Shown here: in pieces, positions 33,558-42,677 of the stretch
How positions within the stretch are numbered: the first letter of the stretch is position 1
Layout: every line of letters begins with the position of its first letter
NCBI GenBank assembly: GCA_044224315.1
Contig: JBGAKR010000001.1
Coordinates: 1,240,001-1,304,000 of the forward strand
Length of the DNA: 64,000 bases
Origin: JAGXTF01 sp044224315
Lineage (GTDB): Bacteria > Bacteroidota > Bacteroidia > NS11-12g > UBA955
Direction: 5' to 3'
Made by a program: the position numbers and the translations under genes
The notes under the pieces: generated by a model
Told to the model about the DNA's origin: nothing
Database searches by the model: none
What the model saw: only the letters and a program-made list of their open reading frames with translations

Positions 33558-35060
33558 TCAGCGCAACTCAATCACCCGCGCCACGGTGTCCTTCAGGGGT
33601 ATCAGCGAGTACACCACTTTTTTGCCGGGGTCGAAAAATTTGCGGTTGCGTATGGGCTCTATCTCATAATCGGCACTGTCGCGGCTATGGGCCTCCACAA
33701 ATAGGGTCTTACTGTCTTTTGGGTAAAAAAACCGGTTGAGCCACACGCTGTTAGAAAGATGTATGTATACCCGTACCTCCTTCCGGTCATCGTGGGCCGA
33801 GATCCAGCGCATGCAATCTGCCACGCTTAGGTTCCAGTAATCCTGGTCGTAAGTATGGGTTTTGCCAAATAGCTGGTAGTACTCGTTGAAATACACATAT
33901 TGGTAAGGATGTATGGCAAAACAGTTCCAAAGGGCATACGTACCCAACAGGGTTGTAAGGGTCCATTTTTTAAGCGGAGATTTAATAATCAATAAAAAAC
34001 GGTGAATGGGAATGGCCAATAAAATAAAAAACAGTACGGCCAAAAATTGCAATTGTCGCCAGCTATCGTACAAATTGGGCTGCGTAATTGTAATGTAACC
34101 TACGGTAAGAAATAAAAATCCGAAAATAAAAACCAGAAAAGTATTTTGCCCATATTTTTTTATACTAAAAAATAGAACAATAGCCACTAAAAATAATAGA
34201 ATATAAAGCACCGGAGTGGTGATAAAAAACCATACCGGCAAGTACCACCATGGCATGTGTGCAGGGCTTACCCATTGGCCTGCCAGCAGGGTTTCATTGG
34301 GCCATGGAAACGCTGTAATATGGCGCAATAATGCCATGGTTTCCTGAAAGGGATGTTGCCACAATGAGGGCATAAATAAAACAAAAAATACGTAAACCAA
34401 AATTCCAAAAAATACATATTGCAAAATCTTTTTGAAATTTAATAGTCGGTGTTTATAATCCTTATATCCACACAAAATAATAAATACGGGTATGGAAAAA
34501 AATCCAGTAATGCGCAGGGTAGAGGCTATGCCTGTAGCAATAGCGGCCCATATCAGCCACTGCAATTTGGAATTTTGAAAATATCTGAAATAAAAATAAA
34601 TGGCGATGGTAATGAATGATAAAAAAATACTGTCTTTGGAATTGTAATGCATATCGGCAAATAAGCGCGGATGCAGAATAAATAGCAGGGAGGTAAGCAT
34701 TCCCACCCAATCGGATTTAAAAGTTTGGGCCACCATTAACAAAATTAAATAGGCAGCCAGGCAAAAAAATGCCACAATCAATCCATGCCTTAAACCCCAT
34801 TTCTGATAGGGCTGGGGCTCCGCACTGCGGTGCTTATCTATGGCATAGCAAAGGGTTTCAAAAGCCGGTCCGTAGAATTTCAATCCGGGATCAATTTGTT
34901 GGATTTTTCGTCGCCCTATTAATACGTCATGGTTTTGTTCTCCTATGGCATACTGGGTATAATCATCGATATGAATGCCGTATAATTTTGTAATTTGGAT
35001 ATTGTATCCACCAAAAATGATTAGAAAAATCAGCCATACAAATTTCATTTTATTGTGCAT
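33558..35060 (-). CDS. Polytopic membrane glycosyltransferase (GT39/ArnT-like)
   Basis: 500 residues with ten or more transmembrane helices. The first outer loop has the paired acidic residues of GT-C enzymes (HIDDYTQYAIG, about 31-41), and a second loop has LHPRLFADMHYNSKDSIF. This points to a dolichyl/polyprenyl-phosphate-sugar transferase that modifies protein, lipid A or a glycan. The C-terminal 70 residues are soluble. Start ATG 35060, alternatively 35048 (MKFVWL). No glycan cluster adjoins. Sugar and acceptor unknown; family level is moderately secure. Confidence 0.75.
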   Translation of the reverse strand: MHNKMKFVWLIFLIIFGGYNIQITKLYGIHIDDYTQYAIGEQNHDVLIGRRKIQQIDPGLKFYGPAFETLCYAIDKHRSAEPQPYQKWGLRHGLIVAFFCLAAYLILLMVAQTFKSDWVGMLTSLLFILHPRLFADMHYNSKDSIFLSFITIAIYFYFRYFQNSKLQWLIWAAIATGIASTLRITGFFSIPVFIILCGYKDYKHRLLNFKKILQYVFFGILVYVFFVLFMPSLWQHPFQETMALLRHITAFPWPNETLLAGQWVSPAHMPWWYLPVWFFITTPVLYILLFLVAIVLFFSIKKYGQNTFLVFIFGFLFLTVGYITITQPNLYDSWRQLQFLAVLFFILLAIPIHRFLLIIKSPLKKWTLTTLLGTYALWNCFAIHPYQYVYFNEYYQLFGKTHTYDQDYWNLSVADCMRWISAHDDRKEVRVYIHLSNSVWLNRFFYPKDSKTLFVEAHSRDSADYEIEPIRNRKFFDPGKKVVYSLIPLKDTVARVIELR

Positions 35061-35318
35061 ATATTATATTTATATAAATTAAGATGGTGTTTCACTTCAA
35101 ATTGGAAAAATTCCAGAAATGCTTGAAAAACAATGAGCAAGACAAGAAAGCGGGCATATACCCCCCAGAATAAATACGTCGGTTTTTTGTCAGGTTTAAA
35201 TAAAAATATTAATTCAAAAAAATCGGAATGGCGCTATTAATTACCCGGTGTGTATTCTTGCATTAAAATGACAAAAAAAATTGTAAAAAAAAAGCGGAAG
35301 CGAATGGTATCGCAATAA
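35061..35318. other. Intergenic, AT-rich, no feature seen
   Basis: Between the glycosyltransferase and TerC. Many A and T runs, no open frame, tRNA or hairpin of note. Confidence 0.5.
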
Positions 35319-36083
35319 TTATTTATTCTTTTTCGGATAATCGATGGCGATACTGCTAAGGATGGGTACAAAAAATATGGATACAGTAAGTACCGAAATG
35401 CCAATATCGGCGGCATGGCTGCCTAAAAAGCGGGCCAGGGCTGTTTGGGGATAAAAATGCTCTACCACAGAAAGGGCGAGTTTTATACCCAAAATACCAA
35501 TTACAATAAATGCGGCAGTTTCTAAAAAGCGATACGTTTCCATGAGTTTTACAAACCACTGGGCAATAAAACGCATGGCCAATATGCCTATAAATACGCC
35601 TGCACATACCAAAATTATATTGGGGGTAAATGCCACTGCAGCAAAAACATTGTCGATAGAAAAAGCCATGTCCATTAATTCTACCAAAAACACCGTAGCC
35701 CAGAAATTGCCCAGCGAACCTACCGTAACCTTATATAGCCAATTGCTGTTTTTATCAATCAGGTCATCCTCTTTTACCGGGGTTTGTTTGCCTTTCCAAT
35801 AATCGTACACCAGGTACAGCAGATACAGGCCGCCCAAGGGTTTCAGCCACCATATTTTTATAAGTATTGCGGCAAACAACATGGCCAGTCCGCGAAAAAC
35901 ATAGGCGCCGATAATTCCGTATTTAAGGGCTTTTTTGCGTTGTTCCACAGGCAAATCCATCACCATGGTGGCCAACACCGCTGCATTGTCTACCGATAAC
36001 AAACTTTCGATAATGATAAGATTGCCAATAATGGCCAGCGAAGTGCCGGGATGATCGATAATTTGTTGTAACAATTCTTGCAT
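35319..36083 (-). CDS. TerC/Alx-family membrane protein
   Basis: 254 residues from ATG 36083 (MQELLQQIIDHPG), eight or so transmembrane helices. The TerC signature appears as IIESLLSVDNAAVLATM (acidic residues E26, D32), and the second half repeats FSIDNVFAAVAF. Family members are linked to metal (manganese) export, tellurite resistance or membrane protein folding in stress. A 41-residue N-terminal extension to 36206 is judged spurious. Unlinked to other ter genes. Confidence 0.93.
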   Translation of the reverse strand: MQELLQQIIDHPGTSLAIIGNLIIIESLLSVDNAAVLATMVMDLPVEQRKKALKYGIIGAYVFRGLAMLFAAILIKIWWLKPLGGLYLLYLVYDYWKGKQTPVKEDDLIDKNSNWLYKVTVGSLGNFWATVFLVELMDMAFSIDNVFAAVAFTPNIILVCAGVFIGILAMRFIAQWFVKLMETYRFLETAAFIVIGILGIKLALSVVEHFYPQTALARFLGSHAADIGISVLTVSIFFVPILSSIAIDYPKKNK

Positions 36084-36421
36084 ACGATTTTTCTGATTCT
36101 TATAAATCAACAACGGCTGCTGATTGATAAAAATGCGGTTTTTGCGGGCTGTTTTGCAGCACCTGCAAATATACATGCCGAATGCGAATACCCCACAGAA
36201 TTGCAAAATTGCAGCATTTATTTCTGCAGGATTGAGAAGGAAATTCGGGGATTATTTAATTAAATTGTTAAAAAAATTGTCAATTAATAAAAAATATTCC
36301 ACTTTCAATGGCCATTCGTAACATGCAGAAAAACAATTTAATAAGCCACTTTTCGACAAGAAAACCTCTAAAAAAGTATTTTTATTATTGAAAATATCTA
36401 TATATTGGCAGCAAAAAAAGT
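36084..36421. other. Intergenic between divergent TerC and SRPBCC genes; no feature seen
   Basis: 338 nt, AT-rich, divergent upstream region for TerC and the SRPBCC-GyrI gene. A weak -7-like TATATTGG is near 36403. No small gene or RNA recognised. Confidence 0.5.
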
Positions 36422-37474
36422 ATGAAAAAATTTATCAAATACACCCTCATCATCCTGGGAATACTCCTTGCCGGGCTGCTCATCATCGGGCTGGTTTCGG
36501 CCAAGAAGTACGATTTTACACGCACCATCTGGATCAAGGCCGATAAGAAAACGGTTTGGAATCAGGTAGCGTACTGGAAAAACTTTAACAATTGGAGTCC
36601 ATGGTACGAAATAGATACCGCCATGACCCAGAAAATTGAAGGTACCGACGGGCAAAAAGGCGCGCGCTACAGCTGGAAAAGTGAAAAGGCCGGCAGTGGC
36701 AATATGCTGAATACCGAAATGGTAGAAAACGAAAAATTTGTGTACGAACTGCGTTTTGAAGACTGGGATGGCATGAGCACCTGCACCATGGCCCTGGCTG
36801 ATAGTGCCGGTGGAACCAAAGTGAGCTGGGGCATGAAAGGCGAGGCCGGATTTTTACCGCGCATATTTATGTTTTTTGCTGGAGGTATGGAAGGTGCAGT
36901 GGGTAAAGACTACGACAAAGGCTTGGGATATTTGAAAAAATACTGCGAAGCCCACCCTGAAGCCGGCGGTGCCGAAGTATTTAAAATGGGCGATATTGCT
37001 ACCAAAGATTTCCCCAAAACCCTTTTTGTACAAATAAAACGCAGTGCCAAAATCAGCGAGTACGAAAAAAATGCGGGCCCCTGGACCCAGGAAATGGCAG
37101 GCAAGCTGATGGCTTTTGTGCAGGAAAATAAACTCGAAATGCGCGGTACCCTGTTTACCATTTATTACAAATGGGATATGAAAACCGACGAAACTGAGTT
37201 CTCCATAGCCATACCCGTAGCAAAAGAAGGTGCAGCAGGCAAAGATGGTGTTAGCTACCAAACCATCCCTGCCAGCAACTGCGCTGTTATGGATTTCTGG
37301 GGCGACTATAAATACACCGGCAAGGCCCATATGGCCATGGGTGATTGGCTGAAAAAGGAGAACAAAATGCCTACAGGTGCCACCATGGAAGAATATGTAA
37401 CCGACCCGGCTACAGAAAAAGACCCTGCCAAATGGCAAACCCGCGTTTGGTATCCGATTGGACAGCCGAAATAA
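36422..37474 (+). CDS. SRPBCC - GyrI-like effector-binding fusion protein
   Basis: 350 residues: a single N-terminal membrane anchor (about 6-26, YTLIILGILLAGLLIIGLV), an SRPBCC/polyketide-cyclase-like ligand-binding domain (30-175, WIKADKKTVWNQVAYWKNFNNWSPW), and a GyrI-like effector domain (about 195-350). Similar two-domain proteins are frequent in Bacteroidota and are thought to bind small amphipathic molecules; their role is unknown. Here it is monocistronic and followed by an unusual repeat-rich region. Confidence 0.85.
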   Translation: MKKFIKYTLIILGILLAGLLIIGLVSAKKYDFTRTIWIKADKKTVWNQVAYWKNFNNWSPWYEIDTAMTQKIEGTDGQKGARYSWKSEKAGSGNMLNTEMVENEKFVYELRFEDWDGMSTCTMALADSAGGTKVSWGMKGEAGFLPRIFMFFAGGMEGAVGKDYDKGLGYLKKYCEAHPEAGGAEVFKMGDIATKDFPKTLFVQIKRSAKISEYEKNAGPWTQEMAGKLMAFVQENKLEMRGTLFTIYYKWDMKTDETEFSIAIPVAKEGAAGKDGVSYQTIPASNCAVMDFWGDYKYTGKAHMAMGDWLKKENKMPTGATMEEYVTDPATEKDPAKWQTRVWYPIGQPK

Positions 37475-37479
37475 CAGAT

Positions 37480-37600
37480 TTCGGATATCAGATATCGGAT
37501 ATCCGATATCTGTAACAGCCGATTGAACAGCCGAAAGGCAGCCGAAGGAACAGCCGCACCGACAGCCGATATTGGATCTCAGATATCGGAAACAGCCTTA
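37480..37600. repeat. Palindromes and AACAGCC-word repeats
   Basis: 37489-37512 is a perfect 24-bp palindrome whose half is CAGATATCGGAT. It is flanked by a related direct word TTTCGGATATC and, at 37570-37590, by a degenerate copy (GATATTGGATCTCAGATATC). Between them the word ACAGCCGA or AACAGCC occurs five times (37506-37568). No coding function is evident. Confidence 0.75.
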
Positions 37601-37612
37601 TCTCATTATTAC

Positions 37613-37640
37613 GGGTCGGTTTTACCGACCCTTTTCTTTT
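37613..37640 (+). terminator. Intrinsic terminator
   Basis: GGGTCGG (37613-37619) pairs with CCGACCC (37625-37631) around TTTTA, followed by TTTTCTTTT. It would end transcripts from the SRPBCC gene after the repeat region, giving a 3' UTR of about 150 nt. Confidence 0.75.
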
Positions 37641-37648
37641 TCCTCCTG

Positions 37649-37726
37649 CTGTTGGTCTTCCCGACCAACAGCGCATATGCTGACCAACAGCTTGTACGCT
37701 GACCAACAGCGCATATGCTGGTCAAC
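37649..37726. repeat. 19-bp tandem repeat with flanking inverted repeat
   Basis: Three contiguous 19-bp units, GACCAACAGCGCATATGCT at 37663 and 37701 with a variant (middle TTGTAC) at 37682. Upstream, CTGTTGGTC (37649-37657) is an inverted copy of GACCAACAG (37663-37671) around TTCCC. The units contain an inner GCATATGC palindrome. From 37740 to 37950 the sequence is AT-rich and no gene was recognised. Confidence 0.8.
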
Positions 37727-37952
37727 AACCCATTTCCCTCGCCACATCGCATGGCTGCACCCTTGATATTTAAATATTTTAATGCCATGTTTAAATAGTA
37801 TAATCGGGGTTTCACATAATTGAACGGGTGCAGTTTTAGTTGCAGTCCTTTGCTCTATACCTTTATCAGATAAGGTTTTCTGGTTAGAATAAGCTTTCAT
37901 TTTTGATAATCTGTCTCATTATGCTCAAAAAACCAACCGCAACAAGGCTTGA

Positions 37953-37960
37953 TAAATTTG
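37953..37960 (+). promoter_or_regulatory. -7 promoter element of the giant surface-protein gene
   Basis: TAAATTTG matches TAnnTTTG 24 nt upstream of ATG 37985. It lies downstream of the in-frame ATG at 37949, which supports 37985 as the start. No TTG at the proper -33 distance was seen. Confidence 0.5.
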
Positions 37961-37984
37961 CATGGAATACAAAATCTACAAAGC

Positions 37985-40900
37985 ATGAAAATCAAATCAC
38001 TCAGCCTTGCCATCTGCCTTCTTTTAATTTCTGGGAATGCACTGCGGGCACAAGTAACCGGGGCTTTTACCGAAACCCAAATTCTGGATCCAAATATCGG
38101 CTCCAATGCCTTGTTTGGCAGATCGGTAGACCTTAGCGGAAACACAATGGTGGTAGGTACCCCGGGCGATAATTCAGTGAGCATTTATGATTTTACCAGT
38201 GCCTGGAACCTGACCCAAAAAATTAAACCTGGATTTAATTTTTCGTTTGGGGCAGATGTTGCCATTTTCGACCAGGATGTGGCGGTATCGGTAACCCAGG
38301 TGTCGGCTAATCCCTTACAATCGGGTGGCGTGCATATTTACAGCAAATCCGGGGGTACGTATTCATTATCCCAAACATTTACCAGCGGTAGAAAAGGGAG
38401 TTATGACAGCTTTGGTTACCAGATTGCAATGGACCGAAACCTAATGGTAGTAGGCGCTGTGGGCTACGATACTGTGGGCAGAACCGATTGCGGTGCGGTA
38501 TATATTTACGAGAAATTGGGCAATAAATGGGTGTTTAGCAGCACTCTGGCGCCAGCAGATTTAGGCAGTGGCGATCGCTTTGGTTATAGCATTTCTGTTC
38601 GAAATGGCATCATCGCAGTGGGTGCACCCGCACATGATTTGCCAGGAACCAATGCAGGTGCAGTATATGTATTCAAAAAATTAAACGGCAGCTGGTCTCA
38701 GGTGCAAAAAATTACACGTACCCAATCTACCCAACGCGCAGTGGGATTGTCGGTAGCCGTGTCTGAAGACAAACTAATTTATACAAGTACTACCAATAAT
38801 ACTTCTATTAAATGCAGGGTAGAGTGGTTTGAAAAAGTAAGTGGAGCATACACATACATGGCATCTTACACATTGCAGCAAATCAATTTTTTGTCGGCGG
38901 GATTTGTAAATGCAACCTGCATGATTTCGCAAGACCGGGTTTTTGCGGGAATTTCGAGTAATTTTTTTAATGATGGTGAGATTAGAGAATTAGTTAGAAA
39001 TGGCTCAATAATTAACACCGCCTATAGTTATACCTCGGCAGGGGTGGGAAGAATAGGTGCTGCGGGTTCATTTTGTATTAAAGGCCAGCACGCAGTTTTC
39101 GGCGGTTATTCTAGTCAAAGTGGTTCCAATGTAGGGGCAGGAAAAGTGTATTATTATACGTTTAAACCATTTACAGCTTCAAAGAAAACCAGCGATGCCT
39201 GGACCGACATAAACTGGAGAATACAGCCGGGCTGCGCAAACCAGGCCACCAAGCCCGTTTACCTGCAATTGTATGATGTAACCAACGACGAGGAAGTAAG
39301 CCACGAAATAATTGATAGTATTTACAAATTGGATGAAGTTTTTGGCTCATTCAGGCATGTAATTAAACAAGGAAAAACCAACCGTTATGAATTAAGATTA
39401 TTTGAATACGGATCGGGAACGCCCTATTGCATCAATCAGTTTGATACGGGTTCTACCGAGGCTTTCAGACTTCCGGTTTTGAGTAATAATTACCAATTGG
39501 TTCATAATAATATTATACAATGGACCAGCAATTCGGATTATACCCAAAAATATAAATTGTACCGCAATGGAGAATTTATTGCCCTGCTGGATAAAAATGT
39601 TACAGTATACGAAGACCCAATAAAACCGGGTGTTAAAGGCGCTGCCCAAAGTGGTGTAAAATACAATTATTGTTTGCAGGCCATAAATTCTACTTTTAAT
39701 GATACAGCTACGCGACAATGCATTTATGTACAATCGGTAGGTGTAAATTTTAGTATTACCAACGAACGCAATCTGCCCCCTGCACAGGCCTTGCGCAAAT
39801 CGGTAGATTTAAAATGGGCTAAAATGGATAACTATATTTCAACCGTAACCGTATTGCGCGACGGAAAAATATTAACCATAAAAAGTGCTACCGATACCAC
39901 CTTTAGCGATTTAAATCCAATACCGGGCAAAGCACATGTATATACCCTGGTACTCGAAAGTGAGGGAACAGAAATGTTGCGTATATCGGATACCGGCAGC
40001 ATTATTGCCAACGGATTTATCAGCGGCAGGGTGTTGCATAAAGATTCGCTTTGCGGCATGCCCAATGTAAAAATTACAGCCACCGCCAAGGTAGATGATA
40101 AGGATGTAACATATACCACCCGCACAGATGCCACCGGGGCATATTTATTCAGCCATATTTATTATGGAACCGGTACCACATTTACCCTTTCATTTCAGCG
40201 CAATGCTACCACATTCGAACCTGCATCGGGAAAGGCTCCGCTGAGTTTGGATGCAAATAAAATTGCACTGAATGTGAAAGCCAATGCCACACTTTCGGTA
40301 TTAAATAATCCTGCATTTACGGTAAGTAATTTTAATACCAGCAGAGAGGTAAATAAAGACCGGATAAAACTAAGCTGGAATTACAACAGCAGCGATACCA
40401 CCTATTTCAGACTGATGCGAAATGGTGAAGTACAAAATATTTTTTATGCAAAAAATAATGGTGTTTTTACAGCATTCGATACCACCGGATTGCCGGGCTA
40501 TAACTATGAGTACGAGCTGGTGGCCTACCGCTTCAAAGGCAATAAATATGCGGCCAGCAGCCTGCGTAAAACCGATTCGTTTCCGCTGTTATATCCCATT
40601 CAAAATGGCAATTTTACGGGTGTTTCAAATGCCAGCAATGGTACTGTAGACCTTAGCTGGAACCATAGCTCTACCAATTTTGAAACCTTTGAAATTTATC
40701 GCAAAAATTCACTCATCGCAAGCATCCCTGTGGGCCAGGCTATGTCGTTTACAGACAAAAGCGGAGCCAACAATATTACCCATAATTACTCAATTGTAAC
40801 TGTGCGCCACGATGCGGAAGGCAACCGTTTTACTTCAGCACCCACCCGCATAAATGTAGCTTATCCTGCGCTGGTGGCGGCCACCAATGTGCGCACCGAT

Positions 40901-42637
40901 ACGGTATGGTTGGATATGAACGAATATCAGGTTCCCAATATTCCGCTTAAGTATAATTTAAAGTGGGATTACCCCCGCACAACGGCTTATAATTTTGATG
41001 GATTTATAATTAAAAAGCACAGTTTTAATCTGTCAAATGTAGAAACGGTAGAAGATCTGGTGCGCATAGGCAAAGGCTATAAATATGCCTATACCGATGA
41101 AAATTGTGTACCCAAATTTAAATATTATTATGAAGTAATTGCCTACAAGGCCGATTCATTTTCGCAGGCAATAAGTTCCAATTCCCCTCAGAAAACGCAG
41201 TTTGACATACCTGTTCCGCCCCAGTTTTTTGCATTAAATAGTTTTAGCAATGAAGGGTTTATTGATATTATCTGGACACGCTTAGCAGGTGCTTTAGACG
41301 GGTATTTGCTTATGGCAGGTACCGATACACTGGGCTGGCTGGATGGCAACCGTAATGCATTTGCCTATGCATTGCCAGTGGCTTATACTTCTAAGGTTTA
41401 TAGCTTTACACTTACCCCTTATAGAATCATTAAGGGTACAAAATATTTCGGAACCACGCTGCAGTCCAATGTTACACCACCCACACCTGCGGCCGGAACC
41501 CTGCCCAATATTACCAAATTAAAAGGCTCTACGGATAATAAATACCAGGTGGCATTAACATGGACCTACCCCGATTATGTGGTACCCACATTTGTAATTC
41601 TGCGCAACGGAGCATTCCTGGATTCGGTGCGCGGTACCATACGCGCTTACTATGATAAGGGCGCCGTTTCGGGCCAAACCTATGCATATACAGTGTATGC
41701 AAAAATTGGCACCAAAGTAAGTCGCAAAGCATATACCACCGGCAAGGCAGCAGGCAATTATATGGTGCATGGTACTGTATCTGCGCGCAATAGCAAGGTG
41801 GGTATTGAAGGCGTAACCGTAACCTTGTTGCGCAATTATAGTTATTTCAATAATGTAAATTATAAAACCAATGTAACCACCACGGATAAAAGCGGGTACT
41901 TCTCAATTCCATTTGATTTTGAGCCCGGAGATGATAATAATTATGAGCATAAAATTGTAGTTTCCGAACCCAATTGTGATTTTAATGGTGAGGATACCCA
42001 GTGGTTTTTCCCTTCCTATAATGATTTTGATTACGAAGTAAATTTTCTCGAAAATACGCGCACCGTTTTAGAAGGAGATACCCTGGCAGTGCCGGTTTTA
42101 TTTAGTGTAACACCCAATAAAATATTGCAGAGAAATGAACTTCGCTGGGCCGTTTTAAACAGCAAATATTCGGGCTTTAAAGTATACCGTGGACTGCGCG
42201 AACTGGCCGATGTGAAAGTGGGCGCGCCCATGCAGGTGCTTGATTTGGAAGACGAACCCAATTACGATTATGCATATAGAATTAAAGCGTATTTAACCAA
42301 TAATGGTGCTACTACCGAGTCGGAATATGCCAATGCTTATGGCCGTTTTCCTGAGTTGGAACCGGTAAAAAATCTCACCGCCAGTTTAATGGATGATTAT
42401 GTAAAACTGCAGTGGACCCACGTTTCGGATTTACATTCATATTACGAAATAAAACGAAACAATAAAATTATTGGTGTAGTAAATACCCAAACAGTTTTTA
42501 ATTATATCGACAGCCAAACCGCCCCCGGCCAGCTTTGCAATTATGAAGTAACTGCGGTATGGATCAATGAAATTGGCACATTCAGGTCAGAAGGTACCAA
42601 GGTAGCCGCTACATGTAAGCACAATTGCGGCCAATAA
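37985..42637 (+). CDS. Giant T9SS surface protein, part 1 (N-terminal; frameshifted at its end)
   Basis: 1550 residues from ATG 37985 (MKIKSLSLAICLLLISGNA, signal peptide; the 12-codon extension to 37949 is rejected). Residues about 20-350 hold FG-GAP beta-propeller repeats (FGRSVDLSGNTMVVGTPGD, FGYSISVRNGIIAVGAPAHD). Then come many fibronectin type III-like modules (KYKLYRNGEF, KLSWNYNSSD, FEIYRKNSLIA) and two carboxypeptidase-D-regulatory-like modules (SGRVLHKDSLCGMPNVKITA; VHGTVSARNSKVGIEGVTVTL). The frame closes with CKHNCGQ at 42637, in the middle of a module. The frame one base further continues directly (VSTIAANNRVTINWYSN) into part 2, so this is a truncated 5' segment of one gene. Confidence 0.88.
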   Translation: MKIKSLSLAICLLLISGNALRAQVTGAFTETQILDPNIGSNALFGRSVDLSGNTMVVGTPGDNSVSIYDFTSAWNLTQKIKPGFNFSFGADVAIFDQDVAVSVTQVSANPLQSGGVHIYSKSGGTYSLSQTFTSGRKGSYDSFGYQIAMDRNLMVVGAVGYDTVGRTDCGAVYIYEKLGNKWVFSSTLAPADLGSGDRFGYSISVRNGIIAVGAPAHDLPGTNAGAVYVFKKLNGSWSQVQKITRTQSTQRAVGLSVAVSEDKLIYTSTTNNTSIKCRVEWFEKVSGAYTYMASYTLQQINFLSAGFVNATCMISQDRVFAGISSNFFNDGEIRELVRNGSIINTAYSYTSAGVGRIGAAGSFCIKGQHAVFGGYSSQSGSNVGAGKVYYYTFKPFTASKKTSDAWTDINWRIQPGCANQATKPVYLQLYDVTNDEEVSHEIIDSIYKLDEVFGSFRHVIKQGKTNRYELRLFEYGSGTPYCINQFDTGSTEAFRLPVLSNNYQLVHNNIIQWTSNSDYTQKYKLYRNGEFIALLDKNVTVYEDPIKPGVKGAAQSGVKYNYCLQAINSTFNDTATRQCIYVQSVGVNFSITNERNLPPAQALRKSVDLKWAKMDNYISTVTVLRDGKILTIKSATDTTFSDLNPIPGKAHVYTLVLESEGTEMLRISDTGSIIANGFISGRVLHKDSLCGMPNVKITATAKVDDKDVTYTTRTDATGAYLFSHIYYGTGTTFTLSFQRNATTFEPASGKAPLSLDANKIALNVKANATLSVLNNPAFTVSNFNTSREVNKDRIKLSWNYNSSDTTYFRLMRNGEVQNIFYAKNNGVFTAFDTTGLPGYNYEYELVAYRFKGNKYAASSLRKTDSFPLLYPIQNGNFTGVSNASNGTVDLSWNHSSTNFETFEIYRKNSLIASIPVGQAMSFTDKSGANNITHNYSIVTVRHDAEGNRFTSAPTRINVAYPALVAATNVRTDTVWLDMNEYQVPNIPLKYNLKWDYPRTTAYNFDGFIIKKHSFNLSNVETVEDLVRIGKGYKYAYTDENCVPKFKYYYEVIAYKADSFSQAISSNSPQKTQFDIPVPPQFFALNSFSNEGFIDIIWTRLAGALDGYLLMAGTDTLGWLDGNRNAFAYALPVAYTSKVYSFTLTPYRIIKGTKYFGTTLQSNVTPPTPAAGTLPNITKLKGSTDNKYQVALTWTYPDYVVPTFVILRNGAFLDSVRGTIRAYYDKGAVSGQTYAYTVYAKIGTKVSRKAYTTGKAAGNYMVHGTVSARNSKVGIEGVTVTLLRNYSYFNNVNYKTNVTTTDKSGYFSIPFDFEPGDDNNYEHKIVVSEPNCDFNGEDTQWFFPSYNDFDYEVNFLENTRTVLEGDTLAVPVLFSVTPNKILQRNELRWAVLNSKYSGFKVYRGLRELADVKVGAPMQVLDLEDEPNYDYAYRIKAYLTNNGATTESEYANAYGRFPELEPVKNLTASLMDDYVKLQWTHVSDLHSYYEIKRNNKIIGVVNTQTVFNYIDSQTAPGQLCNYEVTAVWINEIGTFRSEGTKVAATCKHNCGQ

Positions 42638-42677
42638 CAGGGTTACCATTAATTGGTATTCCAATTCTATTTTTCCG

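Noticed and set aside
37622..37900. 92-residue minus-strand frame across the repeat region
   Set aside because: Repeated protein words come directly from the 19-bp DNA repeats, and it crosses a plus-strand terminator; not a gene.
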